64,000 nt of DNA from Yersinia entomophaga. GTDB lineage: Bacteria; Pseudomonadota; Gammaproteobacteria; Enterobacterales; Enterobacteriaceae. The stretch covers positions 834,885-898,884 of the forward strand of contig NZ_CP010029.1 in the NCBI RefSeq assembly GCF_001656035.1, in the 5' to 3' direction. The translations under genes and the position numbers were made by a program. Positions 34,208 to 46,457 of this stretch are shown piece after piece. Within the stretch, counting starts at the first letter, position 1, and every line of letters begins with the position of its first letter. The notes under the pieces are model-generated. The model was not told where the DNA came from. It did not search any database and worked only from the letters and a program-made list of their open reading frames with translations.

Positions 34208-36037
34208 TTAACCTGCCGTTTTAAAGGCATGAATCGGGTTTGCTAAGGTGCCAGCAAATTTGAGATTCTTCTCCCGATCGTCGAGATCGATCATTTGCTG
34301 GTTATTGGCCATTTGCAGGCGATTCAGACAGGTGCGAACAAAATCGGCTTTAAACAGGTCGAATTGGTTATATTTATCGGCCAGTGCCGGATGCTGAGCC
34401 TGATAGGCATAAATGCAGTCCGCGACTAATTTCCAGAATTGGCGTTCGGGCAGTCCCAGATCTTTTTGTAGAATTGGCGTGAGATAACGGAAGAAACAGT
34501 CAAAAATATCCAGGAAAATATAATTGATCTTCATATCGTCTTCGATAGTGACATGCAGATCTTTAATCTCCTCGGGCAGTGTTATATCGCCGTTAAGAAT
34601 GGCAATTTCTTCTCCGATATCTTTCATTAACACATGTACCGGAACGTTATTCTCCAGAACCAACATCAGGTTTTCCCCGTGAGGCATAAAGACCAGATCG
34701 TAGGTGAAGAAGGCGTGCAATAACGGAGAAAGATAGGCATCCAGATAATGTGCAATCCATTTATCTGCGTCTAAACCAGAAGAATGAACTAATGCGGCCA
34801 CGACCGAATGACCGGTATTATCCCGGTGCAAGAGAGAGGCCATGGTCATTAAACGCTGATGGCTGGCGAGTAAGGGGATTGGGCTTTCTCGCCATAGCGC
34901 TGAAAGCATTTTCTTATGCGGATTGTCTTTAATCAGCGCGGTTTCGAAATAATCATTGAAATAGCCCATTGCTGCGCGTTCCCGCAGGAGGGTAAATTTT
35001 TTCTGTTGAAAGAATGGATCTTGGGAAACCAACGTTGCCAGCCATTCATTCACTAGCGGCGTGGTGGCCATACTGTGCGGGGAAAGCCCGCGCATAAAGC
35101 CCATATTCAGAATCGACAGCGCCGTTTTAACGTAATTCTTTTGCGGATTAGCGATATTAAAAAATGTGCGAATTGACTGTTGGGCTAGGTAGCTATCCTG
35201 CCCTTGGCCCAGATAAACAATGTCATTGCGTGCTATATCGGCGGCAAAGCTAGTGGCAATTCTTTCGTACCATTGCCACGGATGTAATGGCATAAAGAAA
35301 TAGTCGTTAGCGTTCAGGCCACGGGAGGTTAACTGACGGAGGAAATCTTCTGTCTGGTCATTCCCCAGTTCTTCCTGCATTAACTGCTGATAACTGAGAC
35401 CAGTTAAACTGGCAAAAACGGTTTTATTTTGGTGTACCGCAATCCAGATAAGTTTGATCGAATGAGCACTTTCCGGCGCAAAGTGAGCATAATCTGCAAT
35501 ATCAAACCCAATGCGACCATTATTAGCAATAAAAACCGGATGCCCTTCGCTCATCGCTGTTTCTACACTTTGGTAGTCTGCCTGAGTTAACTGTGTCGAA
35601 CTCAGATTATTATGGTGATATTTAAATGCGTGACCATAAAGAGTGCTGGAGATCTCATCTAAATAGACTGGCAGCATTTTTTCGGAAATACAAAGCAGGC
35701 TATTTAATTCAATGATAAGTTGTAACGCATCCAGTGGCTGCGGTTTACCCTCCACGGTTTTGGTTAATGTATCGGTTTCAATATCCAGATGATCTAGTTG
35801 GTAAGGGTAGGCACTGAAGCGATATTCTATTTTGTTGTGATTGGAACTAACGCTGTCGGGACAAAAACTATAGCGACAAAGGCCATTCGCCTGCGTTTCC
35901 AGACGGGTTGGTGCGATTAATTTCTCATGGCTAAGTTCACGCAGTATTTTCCCAACTAAATGGGTATTCGCTCGAGACCAGTTCTCGCCATTAAGATGTT
36001 GGATATAGTTATCATTGAATTTCCGCGTTGAAGCCAT
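34208..36037 (-). CDS. NIS siderophore synthetase 2 (IucA/IucC family, type C)
   Basis: This is a second synthetase of 609 residues. It carries the same type C landmarks as the gene at 25898-27736: EGHPVFIANNGRIGF, FAPESAHSIKLIWIA, PLHPWQWYERI and ALSILNMGFMRGLSP. By eye the two proteins align end to end without large gaps. It heads the minus-strand operon behind its own Fur-like operator, separate from the other biosynthetic genes. It may catalyse a later condensation (dimer or trimer formation, cyclisation) or be a diverging duplicate. Its catalytic-looking motifs are intact, so it is not an obvious pseudogene. Confidence 0.92.
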   Translation of the reverse strand: MASTRKFNDNYIQHLNGENWSRANTHLVGKILRELSHEKLIAPTRLETQANGLCRYSFCPDSVSSNHNKIEYRFSAYPYQLDHLDIETDTLTKTVEGKPQPLDALQLIIELNSLLCISEKMLPVYLDEISSTLYGHAFKYHHNNLSSTQLTQADYQSVETAMSEGHPVFIANNGRIGFDIADYAHFAPESAHSIKLIWIAVHQNKTVFASLTGLSYQQLMQEELGNDQTEDFLRQLTSRGLNANDYFFMPLHPWQWYERIATSFAADIARNDIVYLGQGQDSYLAQQSIRTFFNIANPQKNYVKTALSILNMGFMRGLSPHSMATTPLVNEWLATLVSQDPFFQQKKFTLLRERAAMGYFNDYFETALIKDNPHKKMLSALWRESPIPLLASHQRLMTMASLLHRDNTGHSVVAALVHSSGLDADKWIAHYLDAYLSPLLHAFFTYDLVFMPHGENLMLVLENNVPVHVLMKDIGEEIAILNGDITLPEEIKDLHVTIEDDMKINYIFLDIFDCFFRYLTPILQKDLGLPERQFWKLVADCIYAYQAQHPALADKYNQFDLFKADFVRTCLNRLQMANNQQMIDLDDREKNLKFAGTLANPIHAFKTAG

Positions 36038-38448
<2,411 letters not shown>

Positions 38449-38470
38449 TAGCTTAGATTCTTGAAATAAA

Positions 38471-38503
38471 AACAACGTCTAATGATTTTTATTAGACGTT
38501 GTT
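38471..38503 (+). terminator. Hairpin after serralysin 1
   Basis: AACAACGTCTAAT (38471-38483) pairs perfectly with ATTAGACGTTGTT (38491-38503), loop of seven. It is related in sequence to the hairpins after serralysins 2 and 3. No long U tract. Confidence 0.7.
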
Positions 38504-38855
38504 AATGACTTAAATCAGAAACTCCGGAATAAGCTAATAGGATTTTTCTGGGAAAATAACGCGTAAATTTAATGGTTGTAATTAGGATTTATCTTTTTTA
38601 AATTCATGCTGATTATTATTACTTGTTTTTAATAACGTAAAACATATAATCAAAACGCATTTTGATGATTAAACAAATTATCTTTATGTATTAATTAGTC
38701 TGAAAATAATTGTATATATGAAGTATGTTTTTATGTAATGCCACTACAAAGGAGATGACATGGATTTGCATTTTTTACACGGGTAAATCTTACCCGTTAA
38801 TGAGTGTAGATAGTCGCCGTGGTGGTGAGTTTATTTAATTACAAGGAACTTAACG
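38504..38855 (+). other. Interval between serralysins 1 and 2
   Basis: About 350 AT-rich bases without a gene. Length and composition are compatible with a separate promoter for serralysin 2. Confidence 0.4.
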
Positions 38856-40301
38856 TTGAAAACAATCAAGAAGACATCTGACGCTCAACTCGCCTCAAAT
38901 AATCATATGGAAGGTTATAGTGATGTAATCAATCTATTCTTAGATTCTGTTCGTGGCGATGGCGTTACCACTACTAGCGGTAAAGCGAGTTATGCTTTGG
39001 ATAAAGCCGTATTGCAGTTAAATCGCGGTGGATTAAGTTGGAATGGTAAAATGAATTTAGGGCAGGATGCCGATCTTAAATATTCATTTTTAGACCACAA
39101 TTCCAAAATTCCTACTGGGATTAACGGATTCATTAAATTTAATCCGGAGCAGGTAATTCAAACTAAACTTGCACTCCAATCCTGGTCTGATGTTGCTAAT
39201 GTCCATTTCACTGAAGTCGGTCCAACGGAGAAAGCCAATATTACATTGGGCAACTATTCGTTAACCTCTACTGGCCAGTTAGCGGGCGGTCAGGCATTTA
39301 CCAGCACCAGTTATTACAGTGATGGCAAAATTGCAAACGCGGGTACCTGGTATAATTACAACGTGGATAATATTCGCGAGCCAGGCTCAATGGAATATGG
39401 TCGCTTAACATTGGCACATGAATTAGGCCATGCTCTGGGGCTGAGCCATCCAGCGGATTATAACGCGGGTCAAGGCAATACCTTTAAAGCTGATGCGGTT
39501 TACGGCGAAGATACTCGTCAGTTCAGTATTATGAGTTATTGGGATGAAACTCAATCTGGAGCGGATCATCAAGGGCACTACGGATTAACGCCATTGGTGG
39601 ACGATATTGCAGCAATTCAACGTTTGTACGGGGCTAATATGAGCACGCGTACTGAAGATAATACTTACGGTTTTAACTCCAATACTCATCGTGACTCTTT
39701 CACTTTGGCGGATAGCAGCGATCAGAAAGTGTTCTCCGTTTGGGATGCGGGTGGCAACGACACCTTTGATTTCTCAGGCTATAGCGTTGATCAACGCATT
39801 AATCTGGAAGCGACGTCATTCTCTGACGTAGGCGGCCTGAAAGCTAACGTTTCCATTGCGGCGGGTGTCACTATCGAGAATGCGATTGGCGGTTCCGGTA
39901 ATGACGTCATCATTGGTAATGAAGCCAATAATGAGTTGCGCGGCGGAGCGGGTAATGACGTGCTGTTTGGCGGCGAAGGTGCAGATAAAATGTGGGGCGG
40001 CAGCGGCAGCGATATCTTTGTTTACGGTCGCGCCACGGATTCGACACTGGCCAACCCTGACTGGATTATGGATTTTGAAGGCGGTATCGATAAAATCGAT
40101 CTGTCGGGATTCCATGTTGGGACAGGTGGAATTCATTTTGTCGATTACTTCTCCGGTTCTGCGGGTGAAGCATTATTAACTTACAATCCTGACACTAATA
40201 TCAGCGATTTGGCTGTGAATATCGGTGGTGCAGAAGCCATTCCTGATTTCCTGGTGAAAATTGTGGGTCAGCCAATGCAGGCGACTGACTTTATCGTCTG
40301 A
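38856..40301 (+). CDS. Serralysin-type metalloprotease 2 (M10B)
   Basis: This second secreted zinc protease has 481 residues and is close to copy 1 along its whole length. The zinc motif is [11 protein letters not shown], the Met-turn FSIMSYW, the RTX repeats [20 protein letters not shown] and GGEGADKMWGG, and the C-terminus DFIV. The start is a TTG at 38856 with AAGGA about nine bases upstream. It aligns with the starts of the other copies, and no upstream ATG is available. Long stretches around the active site are nearly identical to copy 1 at DNA level, so recent duplication or gene conversion is likely. Flanked by its own 3' hairpin. Confidence 0.94.
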   Translation: MKTIKKTSDAQLASNNHMEGYSDVINLFLDSVRGDGVTTTSGKASYALDKAVLQLNRGGLSWNGKMNLGQDADLKYSFLDHNSKIPTGINGFIKFNPEQVIQTKLALQSWSDVANVHFTEVGPTEKANITLGNYSLTSTGQLAGGQAFTSTSYYSDGKIANAGTWYNYNVDNIREPGSMEYGRLTLAHELGHALGLSHPADYNAGQGNTFKADAVYGEDTRQFSIMSYWDETQSGADHQGHYGLTPLVDDIAAIQRLYGANMSTRTEDNTYGFNSNTHRDSFTLADSSDQKVFSVWDAGGNDTFDFSGYSVDQRINLEATSFSDVGGLKANVSIAAGVTIENAIGGSGNDVIIGNEANNELRGGAGNDVLFGGEGADKMWGGSGSDIFVYGRATDSTLANPDWIMDFEGGIDKIDLSGFHVGTGGIHFVDYFSGSAGEALLTYNPDTNISDLAVNIGGAEAIPDFLVKIVGQPMQATDFIV

Positions 40302-40316
40302 TAGAAAAAGTGAAAT

Positions 40317-40355
40317 ATAGCCAATGTCTGATTGATTAAATCAGGCGTTGGCTAT
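40317..40355 (+). terminator. Hairpin after serralysin 2
   Basis: ATAGCCAATGTCTGAT (40317-40332) pairs with ATCAGGCGTTGGCTAT (40340-40355), 16 bp including two G-U pairs, loop TGATTAA. The core GTCTGAT recurs in the third copy's hairpin and, as GTCTAAT, in the first. Confidence 0.7.
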
Positions 40356-40698
40356 GAATAAAAAATTAATGGCAGGTTTTGTCTGTGTTTTTTATGAGAA
40401 TAAGATAAATCTATAAGTTATTGACTAATAATTTTTAGGAATATTTTTATTTATTATAAAGAAAATATTTTCCTTAATAAGATTTATGATTAAAAGATTT
40501 ATCACGTAGGGTGGTTTTACGGCAGCGGTATAGTGATTTTAATTATTCATTAGTGGATACCCAGATCGCTAAAGCATTTTGTGTTAAAGGTGCTTGCAGC
40601 CGTACAGTTCGAAAAATCTGTGAACGGTGATGCTTTTGAATTGAGGGTCATGACAAAAGCATTGGTTTTATCTAACCAAACTATCCGGAATATACGTG
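40356..40698 (+). other. Interval between serralysins 2 and 3
   Basis: About 340 AT-rich bases. No gene seen. The minus-strand frame 40550-40810 overlaps the next protease start and has no support. Confidence 0.4.
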
Positions 40699-42147
40699 AT
40701 GAAGCAAAGTAAAAATAAAATAACAGAGCAGGGACAACATAATGAATATCAGTTGGGAAGTTTATACGCGCAGGGGCTAATGGCGGGTGCAACTGATCGA
40801 ATAGGCACATCGTTAAAGCAGAATAAAGTGTCGTTTACTTCGGAAGAAGCCGCCGATGCCATTACACGAACAGGTCACAGTTGGAATGGCATGAAACAAA
40901 TTGATCAATCGGCAGAGGTCAATTATTTATTTTTGAACCCTAGGTATGGCGCTAAAACGCCTGCGGGTGACTCTGGGTTGACGAAATTTAACTCAGCGCA
41001 GGTCACCGCGGCAAAACAGGCAATGCAAAGTTGGGCTGACGTAGCCAATGTGACATTTAATGAAACCAGCGCGGTTCATGATGCGAATATTCGTTTTGGT
41101 AATTATGAAATTTACTCCGGGCAAGACTCTAACCCTAGCTTTAAAACCGGATATGCATATTTCCCTTGGGGGCCATCGAGTCAGGTAGGAGTATGGATTA
41201 ATAACAATCATCAAGGGAATCAACGTCCAGATTTATATCAATCAGGTCATCAGACCTTAAGCCATGAAATAGGTCATGCGCTTGGGTTAAGCCATCCAGG
41301 GCGCTATGACTCTCTAAAAGGTACGCCAAATTATGGTAATGCGGGTTATGCGGAAGACAGTAGGCAGTACAGCATAATGAGCTACTGGAGTGAGTGGAAT
41401 ACTGGCGCTGATTTTAAAGGTTTCTATCCAGTTGGCCCTCAAATAGATGATATCGCGGCAGCTCAGCGTCTTTATGGCGCAAATATGAACACACGAACTG
41501 AAGATACTGTCTATGGTTTCAACTCAAATACGAATCGAGACTCTCTGAGCTTAAACCATAGCAGTGATAAGAAGGTGTTCGCAGTTTGGGACGCGGGTGG
41601 TAATGATGCGTTTGATTTCTCTGGCTATTCAAACAATCAACGGATTAACTTGAACGAACAGTCATTTTCCGATGTCGGCGGTTTGGAAAAAAATGTGTCC
41701 ATTGCGGCGGGCGCGGTGATCGAAAACGCGATTGGTGGTTCAGGGAATGACATTTTGATGGGTAATCATGTCAGTAACATCTTAAAAGGCAACGCCGGCA
41801 ACGATGTTATTTATGGTGCAGGTGGGGGAGATCATCTGTTCGGCGGCGAAGGTCGCGATACCTTCTTTTATGGCAATATCCAGGATTCAACATCAGAGAA
41901 CCCGGATACTATTTATGATTTCGTCAGCGGCATAGATAAAATTGACCTGAGAGGTTTGAATATTGCTGAAAATAGTGCGCGGCTGGTGAATGAGTTCAGC
42001 GGTAAAGCAGGAGAAGCGATACTGAGTTTTGATGAGACAACCGGAATGAACGAATTTGCGTTGAATCATTCGGGCGGCGGACTTTCATCTGATTTTACCT
42101 TGAAAATTATTGGCCAACCGATGAAGGCTGCTGATTTTCTCGTTTGA
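40699..42147 (+). CDS. Serralysin-type metalloprotease 3 (M10B)
   Basis: This third secreted zinc protease has about 482 residues and is more diverged than copies 1 and 2. It has [21 protein letters not shown] repeats GGSGNDILMGNHVSNILKGN and GGEGRDTFFYG, and a C-terminus ending DFLV. A GTG at 40696 immediately precedes ATG 40699. The ATG is preferred, with CGGAA eight bases upstream. The substrate-binding segment before the zinc motif differs from copies 1 and 2 (YFPWGPSSQVGVWINNNHQG), suggesting altered specificity. It is followed by a related 3' hairpin and then the remnant fourth copy. Confidence 0.94.
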   Translation: MKQSKNKITEQGQHNEYQLGSLYAQGLMAGATDRIGTSLKQNKVSFTSEEAADAITRTGHSWNGMKQIDQSAEVNYLFLNPRYGAKTPAGDSGLTKFNSAQVTAAKQAMQSWADVANVTFNETSAVHDANIRFGNYEIYSGQDSNPSFKTGYAYFPWGPSSQVGVWINNNHQGNQRPDLYQSGHQTLSHEIGHALGLSHPGRYDSLKGTPNYGNAGYAEDSRQYSIMSYWSEWNTGADFKGFYPVGPQIDDIAAAQRLYGANMNTRTEDTVYGFNSNTNRDSLSLNHSSDKKVFAVWDAGGNDAFDFSGYSNNQRINLNEQSFSDVGGLEKNVSIAAGAVIENAIGGSGNDILMGNHVSNILKGNAGNDVIYGAGGGDHLFGGEGRDTFFYGNIQDSTSENPDTIYDFVSGIDKIDLRGLNIAENSARLVNEFSGKAGEAILSFDETTGMNEFALNHSGGGLSSDFTLKIIGQPMKAADFLV

Positions 42148-42166
42148 TAGTTGATAATAAAATATT

Positions 42167-42199
42167 GCCGGCGTCTGATTGACTTAATTAGACGTCGGC
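42167..42199 (+). terminator. Hairpin after serralysin 3
   Basis: GCCGGCGTCTGAT (42167-42179) pairs with ATTAGACGTCGGC (42187-42199), 13 bp with two G-U pairs, loop TGACTTA, followed by GATAAAAAAG. Confidence 0.7.
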
Positions 42200-42303
42200 G
42201 ATAAAAAAGAGAATAGAAAGGCTATTTTATGTTTTCTCATTAATTTCTCTGGTTATGGCGCTCGAGTTAACATAATGTTTTCTCAATTGAAAGGGATTTA
42301 ATT

Positions 42304-42771
42304 ATGAAAAACATAAAGAATGAAATGAGTGAAGTGTCTTACAGCGTTGTCCACAAAATTTGTATCATTAATAAAAGCAGTATCGATTGTCTAGATGATG
42401 GGAATGTCAATAATAACGCAAGTGGATTATATGGCGGCAAAATATTTAATTCTCCCATGCCGAGCAAAGATATTTATGCCTACAAGGATATAAAAGATCA
42501 ATCCTGTTATCGAATTGATTTTATGTGGTATTTTTAATTTTTCGTCGATAGATTGGATGTTTCAGGTATGACATCGCTCCATGGGGCGAGGTTAAATGTT
42601 GTGGATGACTTTAATTGTTTATCAACGACTGGTGATGCAATGCTGGAGTATGATTCAGCTAGCGATATAACCCATTTTCACATGGCGAATGTTAATAATG
42701 GCGTTATGGAAGATCATTTTGAAGTTTCCATTATTGGTAAGCTTGGCTTGGATACGGATTTTATTTTCTAA
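42304..42771 (+). pseudogene. Remnant of a fourth serralysin gene (catalytic domain deleted)
   Basis: The frame begins KNIKNEMSE, like the N-terminus of serralysin 3, and has AAGGGA upstream. It then jumps into what corresponds to the end of the RTX region (SKDIYAYKDI resembles [10 protein letters not shown]). An in-frame TAA at 42535 interrupts it. The same frame continues from about 42538 with FFVDRLDVSGM and the complete C-terminal secretion domain, ending DTDFIF where intact copies end TDFIV. There is no zinc motif at all. It is best explained as an internal deletion of a duplicated protease followed by a nonsense mutation. Readthrough would give about 155 residues with an export signal. 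Confidence 0.8.
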
Positions 42772-42836
42772 GTCGATCAACATCTGGAATAGCACATGTA
42801 CGGATATTCCTATGCGCTATTAATACAGGAGCAGTT

Positions 42837-43253
42837 ATGGTGAAGCGGTTATTACTTCAACCTTATCGAACATTTTTGTGTGCCACTTTGGCGTTATTAA
42901 CCTCAATAAGTTCTGGAGAGATTATGGCAAGCAGCCAGGTATTACCTAAAGCCAGCGATTTAAGCGGTCAATGGCAAGTACAGTTAAATAAATCAGCAGA
43001 AAAAGCCTGCAGTATTGAATTGAAGTCCACGGCAATAAAACCCAATCTCACTTGGCATGCCAGCGGCGATGTTGCCTGCTTAGAACAATTGCTGGGCAGC
43101 GCGCCACAGGGTTGGCGGCCAACGCCGGATGGTATCACCCTGACGGATCAAACCGGTGGGGCTGTGGCATTTTTTGAGCGAACCCAAGACGGTTATGAAA
43201 TGACGCTACCGGATGATGCGGGAGTAATGATATTACGCCGCGTACAGGATTAA
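42837..43253 (+). CDS. inh: Serralysin inhibitor Inh
   Basis: This small periplasmic inhibitor (138 residues, APRin/Inh family) protects the cell from its own serralysins. A signal peptide of about 30 residues is followed by the N-terminal trunk that inserts into the protease active site (ASSQVLPKASDLSGQWQV) and an eight-stranded barrel. The conserved cysteine pair (KACSIEL and DVACLEQ) would form the family disulfide. AGGAG lies before ATG 42837; a later ATG within the signal region (residue 30) is too far in. It lies between the protease array and prtDEF, the standard order in Y. ruckeri, Dickeya and Photorhabdus loci. Confidence 0.9.
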   Translation: MVKRLLLQPYRTFLCATLALLTSISSGEIMASSQVLPKASDLSGQWQVQLNKSAEKACSIELKSTAIKPNLTWHASGDVACLEQLLGSAPQGWRPTPDGITLTDQTGGAVAFFERTQDGYEMTLPDDAGVMILRRVQD

Positions 43254-43346
43254 TTTTCGTTACGGATAATCTGATGACTTCACTTTTACCTAAGAGTGAA
43301 GTCAGAAAATAATTATCGCCCGCCAGAAAGCCGTTAAGGAAAGGTT

Positions 43347-45089
43347 ATGGTTTCTCATCCAATTCGCAATTATGACCGGTTACGAGAGGCGCTGGGCGCA
43401 TGTCGACGGAGTTTTTACGGCGTCGGCATTTTCAGCGCCATTATTAATATACTGATGTTGGCGCCCTCCCTGTATATGTTGCAGGTTTATGACCGGGTTC
43501 TGGCCTCCGGCAATGAAATGACATTGCTGATGCTAACGATCCTGATGGTTGGCTTATGTTTTTTTATGGGCGCGCTAGAGTGGGTACGCAGTTTGGTGGT
43601 AATTCGCCTCGGTACCCGATTAGATTTGCGATTGAATAAACAGGTATTTAACGCCGCTTTTGAACGTAATTTGCGGGATGGAGATTCTAAAGCTGGGCAG
43701 GCGCTGACGGATCTTACCCAATTACGCCAGTTTGTTACCGGTAATGCCCTGTTTGCCTTTTTTGATGCGCCATGGTTCCCTCTGTTCCTGGCGGTCGTAT
43801 TTTTGCTGCATCCGTGGCTCGGCATGTTGGCATTAGGCGGCGCTGTCTTTCTGATTTTCCTCACTTGGCTCAACCAATACGTAACTCGCCGCCCTCTGGC
43901 AGAAGCGAATAAACTATCGATGCAAGCGACTCATCAGGCAAATACCCATTTACGCAATGCGGAAGTGATCGAAGCCATGGGAATGTTGGGAAATATGCGC
44001 AATCGGTGGTTGTCCCAACACTATGGATTTATTCGCCAGCAGAATCTTGCCAGTGAACGTTCAGCTGGCGTTAATGCTTTGTCGAAAAGTTCCCGCATAA
44101 TCTTGCAATCACTGATGCTGGGGCTGGGGGCTTTGTTGGCGGTGAAAGGAGATATTACTGCTGGAATGATGATCGCCGGTTCCATTTTGGTGGGGCGAGT
44201 GCTGAGCCCAATCGATCAACTGATTGGCGTGTGGAAACAATGGGTTGCGGCTCGTCAAGCATGGCATCGGCTGCATTTGTTGCTCGATAATCACCCGCAT
44301 CGCGAAGACGCAATGGCGCTGCCCGCGCCGACCGGTCATTTAAGCGTCGAGCATATCAGTTTCCGCCCGAATCATAACCAAGCGCCGCGTTTGCATAATA
44401 TCCATTTCGCTTTACAGGCTGGAGAGACTCTGGGGATTCTTGGCGCTTCTGGCTCAGGTAAATCTACGTTAGCACGCCTGTTGGTGGCCGTACAGCCGCC
44501 GACGCAAGGCACGATCAGGCTGGATTCGGCAGATATGAATCAGTTGGATAAAGAAATTTCCGGGGTTTATATCGGCTATCTTCCTCAGGATATTCAACTG
44601 TTCAGTGGCACCTTGGCGGAGAATATCGCCAGATTTGGCGAACCAGACGCAGAAAAAGTGGTCGCCGCCGCTAAGCTGGCTGGCGTTCACGAACTGATAC
44701 TTTCTTTGCCACAGGGCTATGACACGGTGCTTGGGGAAGGCGGCGCGGGCCTGTCGGGTGGGCAGCGTCAGCGTATTGCGCTGGCTCGTGCGGTTTATGG
44801 CGATCCTTGTCTGTTGGTGCTGGATGAACCCAATGCCAGTCTGGATATGGAAGGGGATCGCGCTTTGTTAATGGCGTTGGATGCCCTACAAAAGCGCGGC
44901 TGTACGCTGATTTTGATCACTCACCGACCGGCGTTAACGGCGCGGGCTCACAAGCTGTTGATTCTGAATCAAGGACAGCAGCAGCGGTTCGGTCCCGCAG
45001 GGGAAGTGATGGCGGAGTTGCAGCAGTTGAACGCGGCAAATCAACCTGCATTGAAACGCGAGCCGCAAACGGCGGGAATTCCGGGTTGA
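43347..45089 (+). CDS. prtD: Type I secretion ABC transporter PrtD
   Basis: This inner-membrane ATPase of the protease exporter has 580 residues. The N-terminal half has six helices (first at about 20-50, [19 protein letters not shown]). The C-terminal half has Walker [14 protein letters not shown], signature [15 protein letters not shown] and Walker [13 protein letters not shown]. There is no N-terminal C39 peptidase domain, which fits substrates with an uncleaved C-terminal signal. It recognises the ends of the serralysins and hands them to PrtE and PrtF. It follows inh by about 95 bases. Confidence 0.95.
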   Translation: MVSHPIRNYDRLREALGACRRSFYGVGIFSAIINILMLAPSLYMLQVYDRVLASGNEMTLLMLTILMVGLCFFMGALEWVRSLVVIRLGTRLDLRLNKQVFNAAFERNLRDGDSKAGQALTDLTQLRQFVTGNALFAFFDAPWFPLFLAVVFLLHPWLGMLALGGAVFLIFLTWLNQYVTRRPLAEANKLSMQATHQANTHLRNAEVIEAMGMLGNMRNRWLSQHYGFIRQQNLASERSAGVNALSKSSRIILQSLMLGLGALLAVKGDITAGMMIAGSILVGRVLSPIDQLIGVWKQWVAARQAWHRLHLLLDNHPHREDAMALPAPTGHLSVEHISFRPNHNQAPRLHNIHFALQAGETLGILGASGSGKSTLARLLVAVQPPTQGTIRLDSADMNQLDKEISGVYIGYLPQDIQLFSGTLAENIARFGEPDAEKVVAAAKLAGVHELILSLPQGYDTVLGEGGAGLSGGQRQRIALARAVYGDPCLLVLDEPNASLDMEGDRALLMALDALQKRGCTLILITHRPALTARAHKLLILNQGQQQRFGPAGEVMAELQQLNAANQPALKREPQTAGIPG

Positions 45090-45115
45090 GTGACAATAAA
45101 AGAGAAACCAGGCAT

Positions 45116-46447
45116 ATGTCCGAAGACAATAAAAAAACGGAACTGGCATTTTTACGGGAAGTACAACATAGCGAGAATCGGGCGTTGTACTGGGGATGGG
45201 GGCTGGTCTTGGCCGGATTTGGCGGCTTTATGCTATGGGCGCTGTTAGCACCGCTGGATAAAGGCGTTCCGGTTACGGGCACCGTGGTAGTTTCCGGCAA
45301 TCGTAAGGCCATTCAACATCCTGAAGGCGGTATCGTCGATCGTATTATGGTTCACGATGGCGATCGGGTTGAGGCCGGAGAGGTCTTAATCACCTTAAAT
45401 GCTGTGCGGGCGCGTTCTGCCAGCGATGGGCTGACGTCTCAATATCATCAATTATTAGCCAATGAAGCGCGTCTTTTAGCCGAGCAAAAAGGCGAGTCAC
45501 AGTTAGTTATAACGCCCCGTTTGCAGCAGAGCCGTGAGCAAAAAGGTATGGTGGAAATTCTGGCTTTGCAGCAGCAATTGCTGAACAGTCGGCAGCAGGC
45601 GTTGCAAATGGAAACTGATGCGCTGAACGCCAATATTGCCGGATTACAGGCTGCGATGGGTGCACAAAAGCAGGTGAGGAGTAATAAAAACAGTCAGCGG
45701 CAGGCGTTATCCCAGCAGCTGGACGGTTTGAAATCTTTGGCAGATGAAAACTATGTCCCGCGAAATAAAATGCTGGAAACCAAACAGCTTTATTCACAAC
45801 TTAATGGCGAAATTGCGCAGATCGGCGGCGAAATCACCCGTGGAGAGCGTGAAATTCAGGAACAGGGATTGAGAATTAAGCAGCGCCAGCAAGAGTATCA
45901 AAAAGAAGTCAATACTCAGTTGGCGGAGGTGCAATCTACATTAACGGAAGTGGCTAGCCAGTTGGAAAAGGCAGATTTCGATTTAGCTAATGTCCAGATG
46001 CGCTCGCCGGTGGCCGGGACCGTGGTGGAAATGAAAGTCTTTACCGAAGGTGGCGTGATTGCTGCCGGTCAATCGCTGATGGAGATCGTGCCTGATAACC
46101 AGCCGCTGTTTGTCGATGCGCGAGTACCGGTGGAAATGGTGGATAAAATTCACCCTGGGCTGCCGGTGGAACTGCAATTTACCGCATTTAATCAGAGCAC
46201 TACGCCAAAAGTAGAAGGTTCGGTGAAGCTGATATCTGCCGACAGAGTGTTGGATGAACGCACTCAGGAACCTTATTACAGTCTGCGGGTTGAGGTCAGT
46301 GATGCAGGGCGGCAAAAACTGGATGGTTTACAGATTAAGCCCGGAATGCCGGTTCAGGGTTTTGTTCGCACCGGTGAACGTTCGTTGATCAACTATCTGT
46401 TTAAACCTCTGATGGATCGCCTACATATGGCATTAACGGAAGAGTAG
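45116..46447 (+). CDS. prtE: Type I secretion membrane-fusion protein PrtE
   Basis: This periplasmic adaptor (HlyD/PrtE family, about 443 residues) bridges PrtD and PrtF. A short cytoplasmic N-terminus is followed by one membrane helix (WGLVLAGFGGFMLWALLAPL). Then come the first lipoyl half (GVPVTGTVVVSGNRKAIQHP), a long coiled coil of about 150-280 residues rich in Q and L, and the second lipoyl/beta-barrel half (RSPVAGTVVEMKVFTEGGVI). The frame is open from a TTG at 45086 overlapping the prtD stop; ATG 45116 fits the family start better. Confidence 0.93.
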   Translation: MSEDNKKTELAFLREVQHSENRALYWGWGLVLAGFGGFMLWALLAPLDKGVPVTGTVVVSGNRKAIQHPEGGIVDRIMVHDGDRVEAGEVLITLNAVRARSASDGLTSQYHQLLANEARLLAEQKGESQLVITPRLQQSREQKGMVEILALQQQLLNSRQQALQMETDALNANIAGLQAAMGAQKQVRSNKNSQRQALSQQLDGLKSLADENYVPRNKMLETKQLYSQLNGEIAQIGGEITRGEREIQEQGLRIKQRQQEYQKEVNTQLAEVQSTLTEVASQLEKADFDLANVQMRSPVAGTVVEMKVFTEGGVIAAGQSLMEIVPDNQPLFVDARVPVEMVDKIHPGLPVELQFTAFNQSTTPKVEGSVKLISADRVLDERTQEPYYSLRVEVSDAGRQKLDGLQIKPGMPVQGFVRTGERSLINYLFKPLMDRLHMALTEE

Positions 46448-46457
46448 GGAGCGCAGG

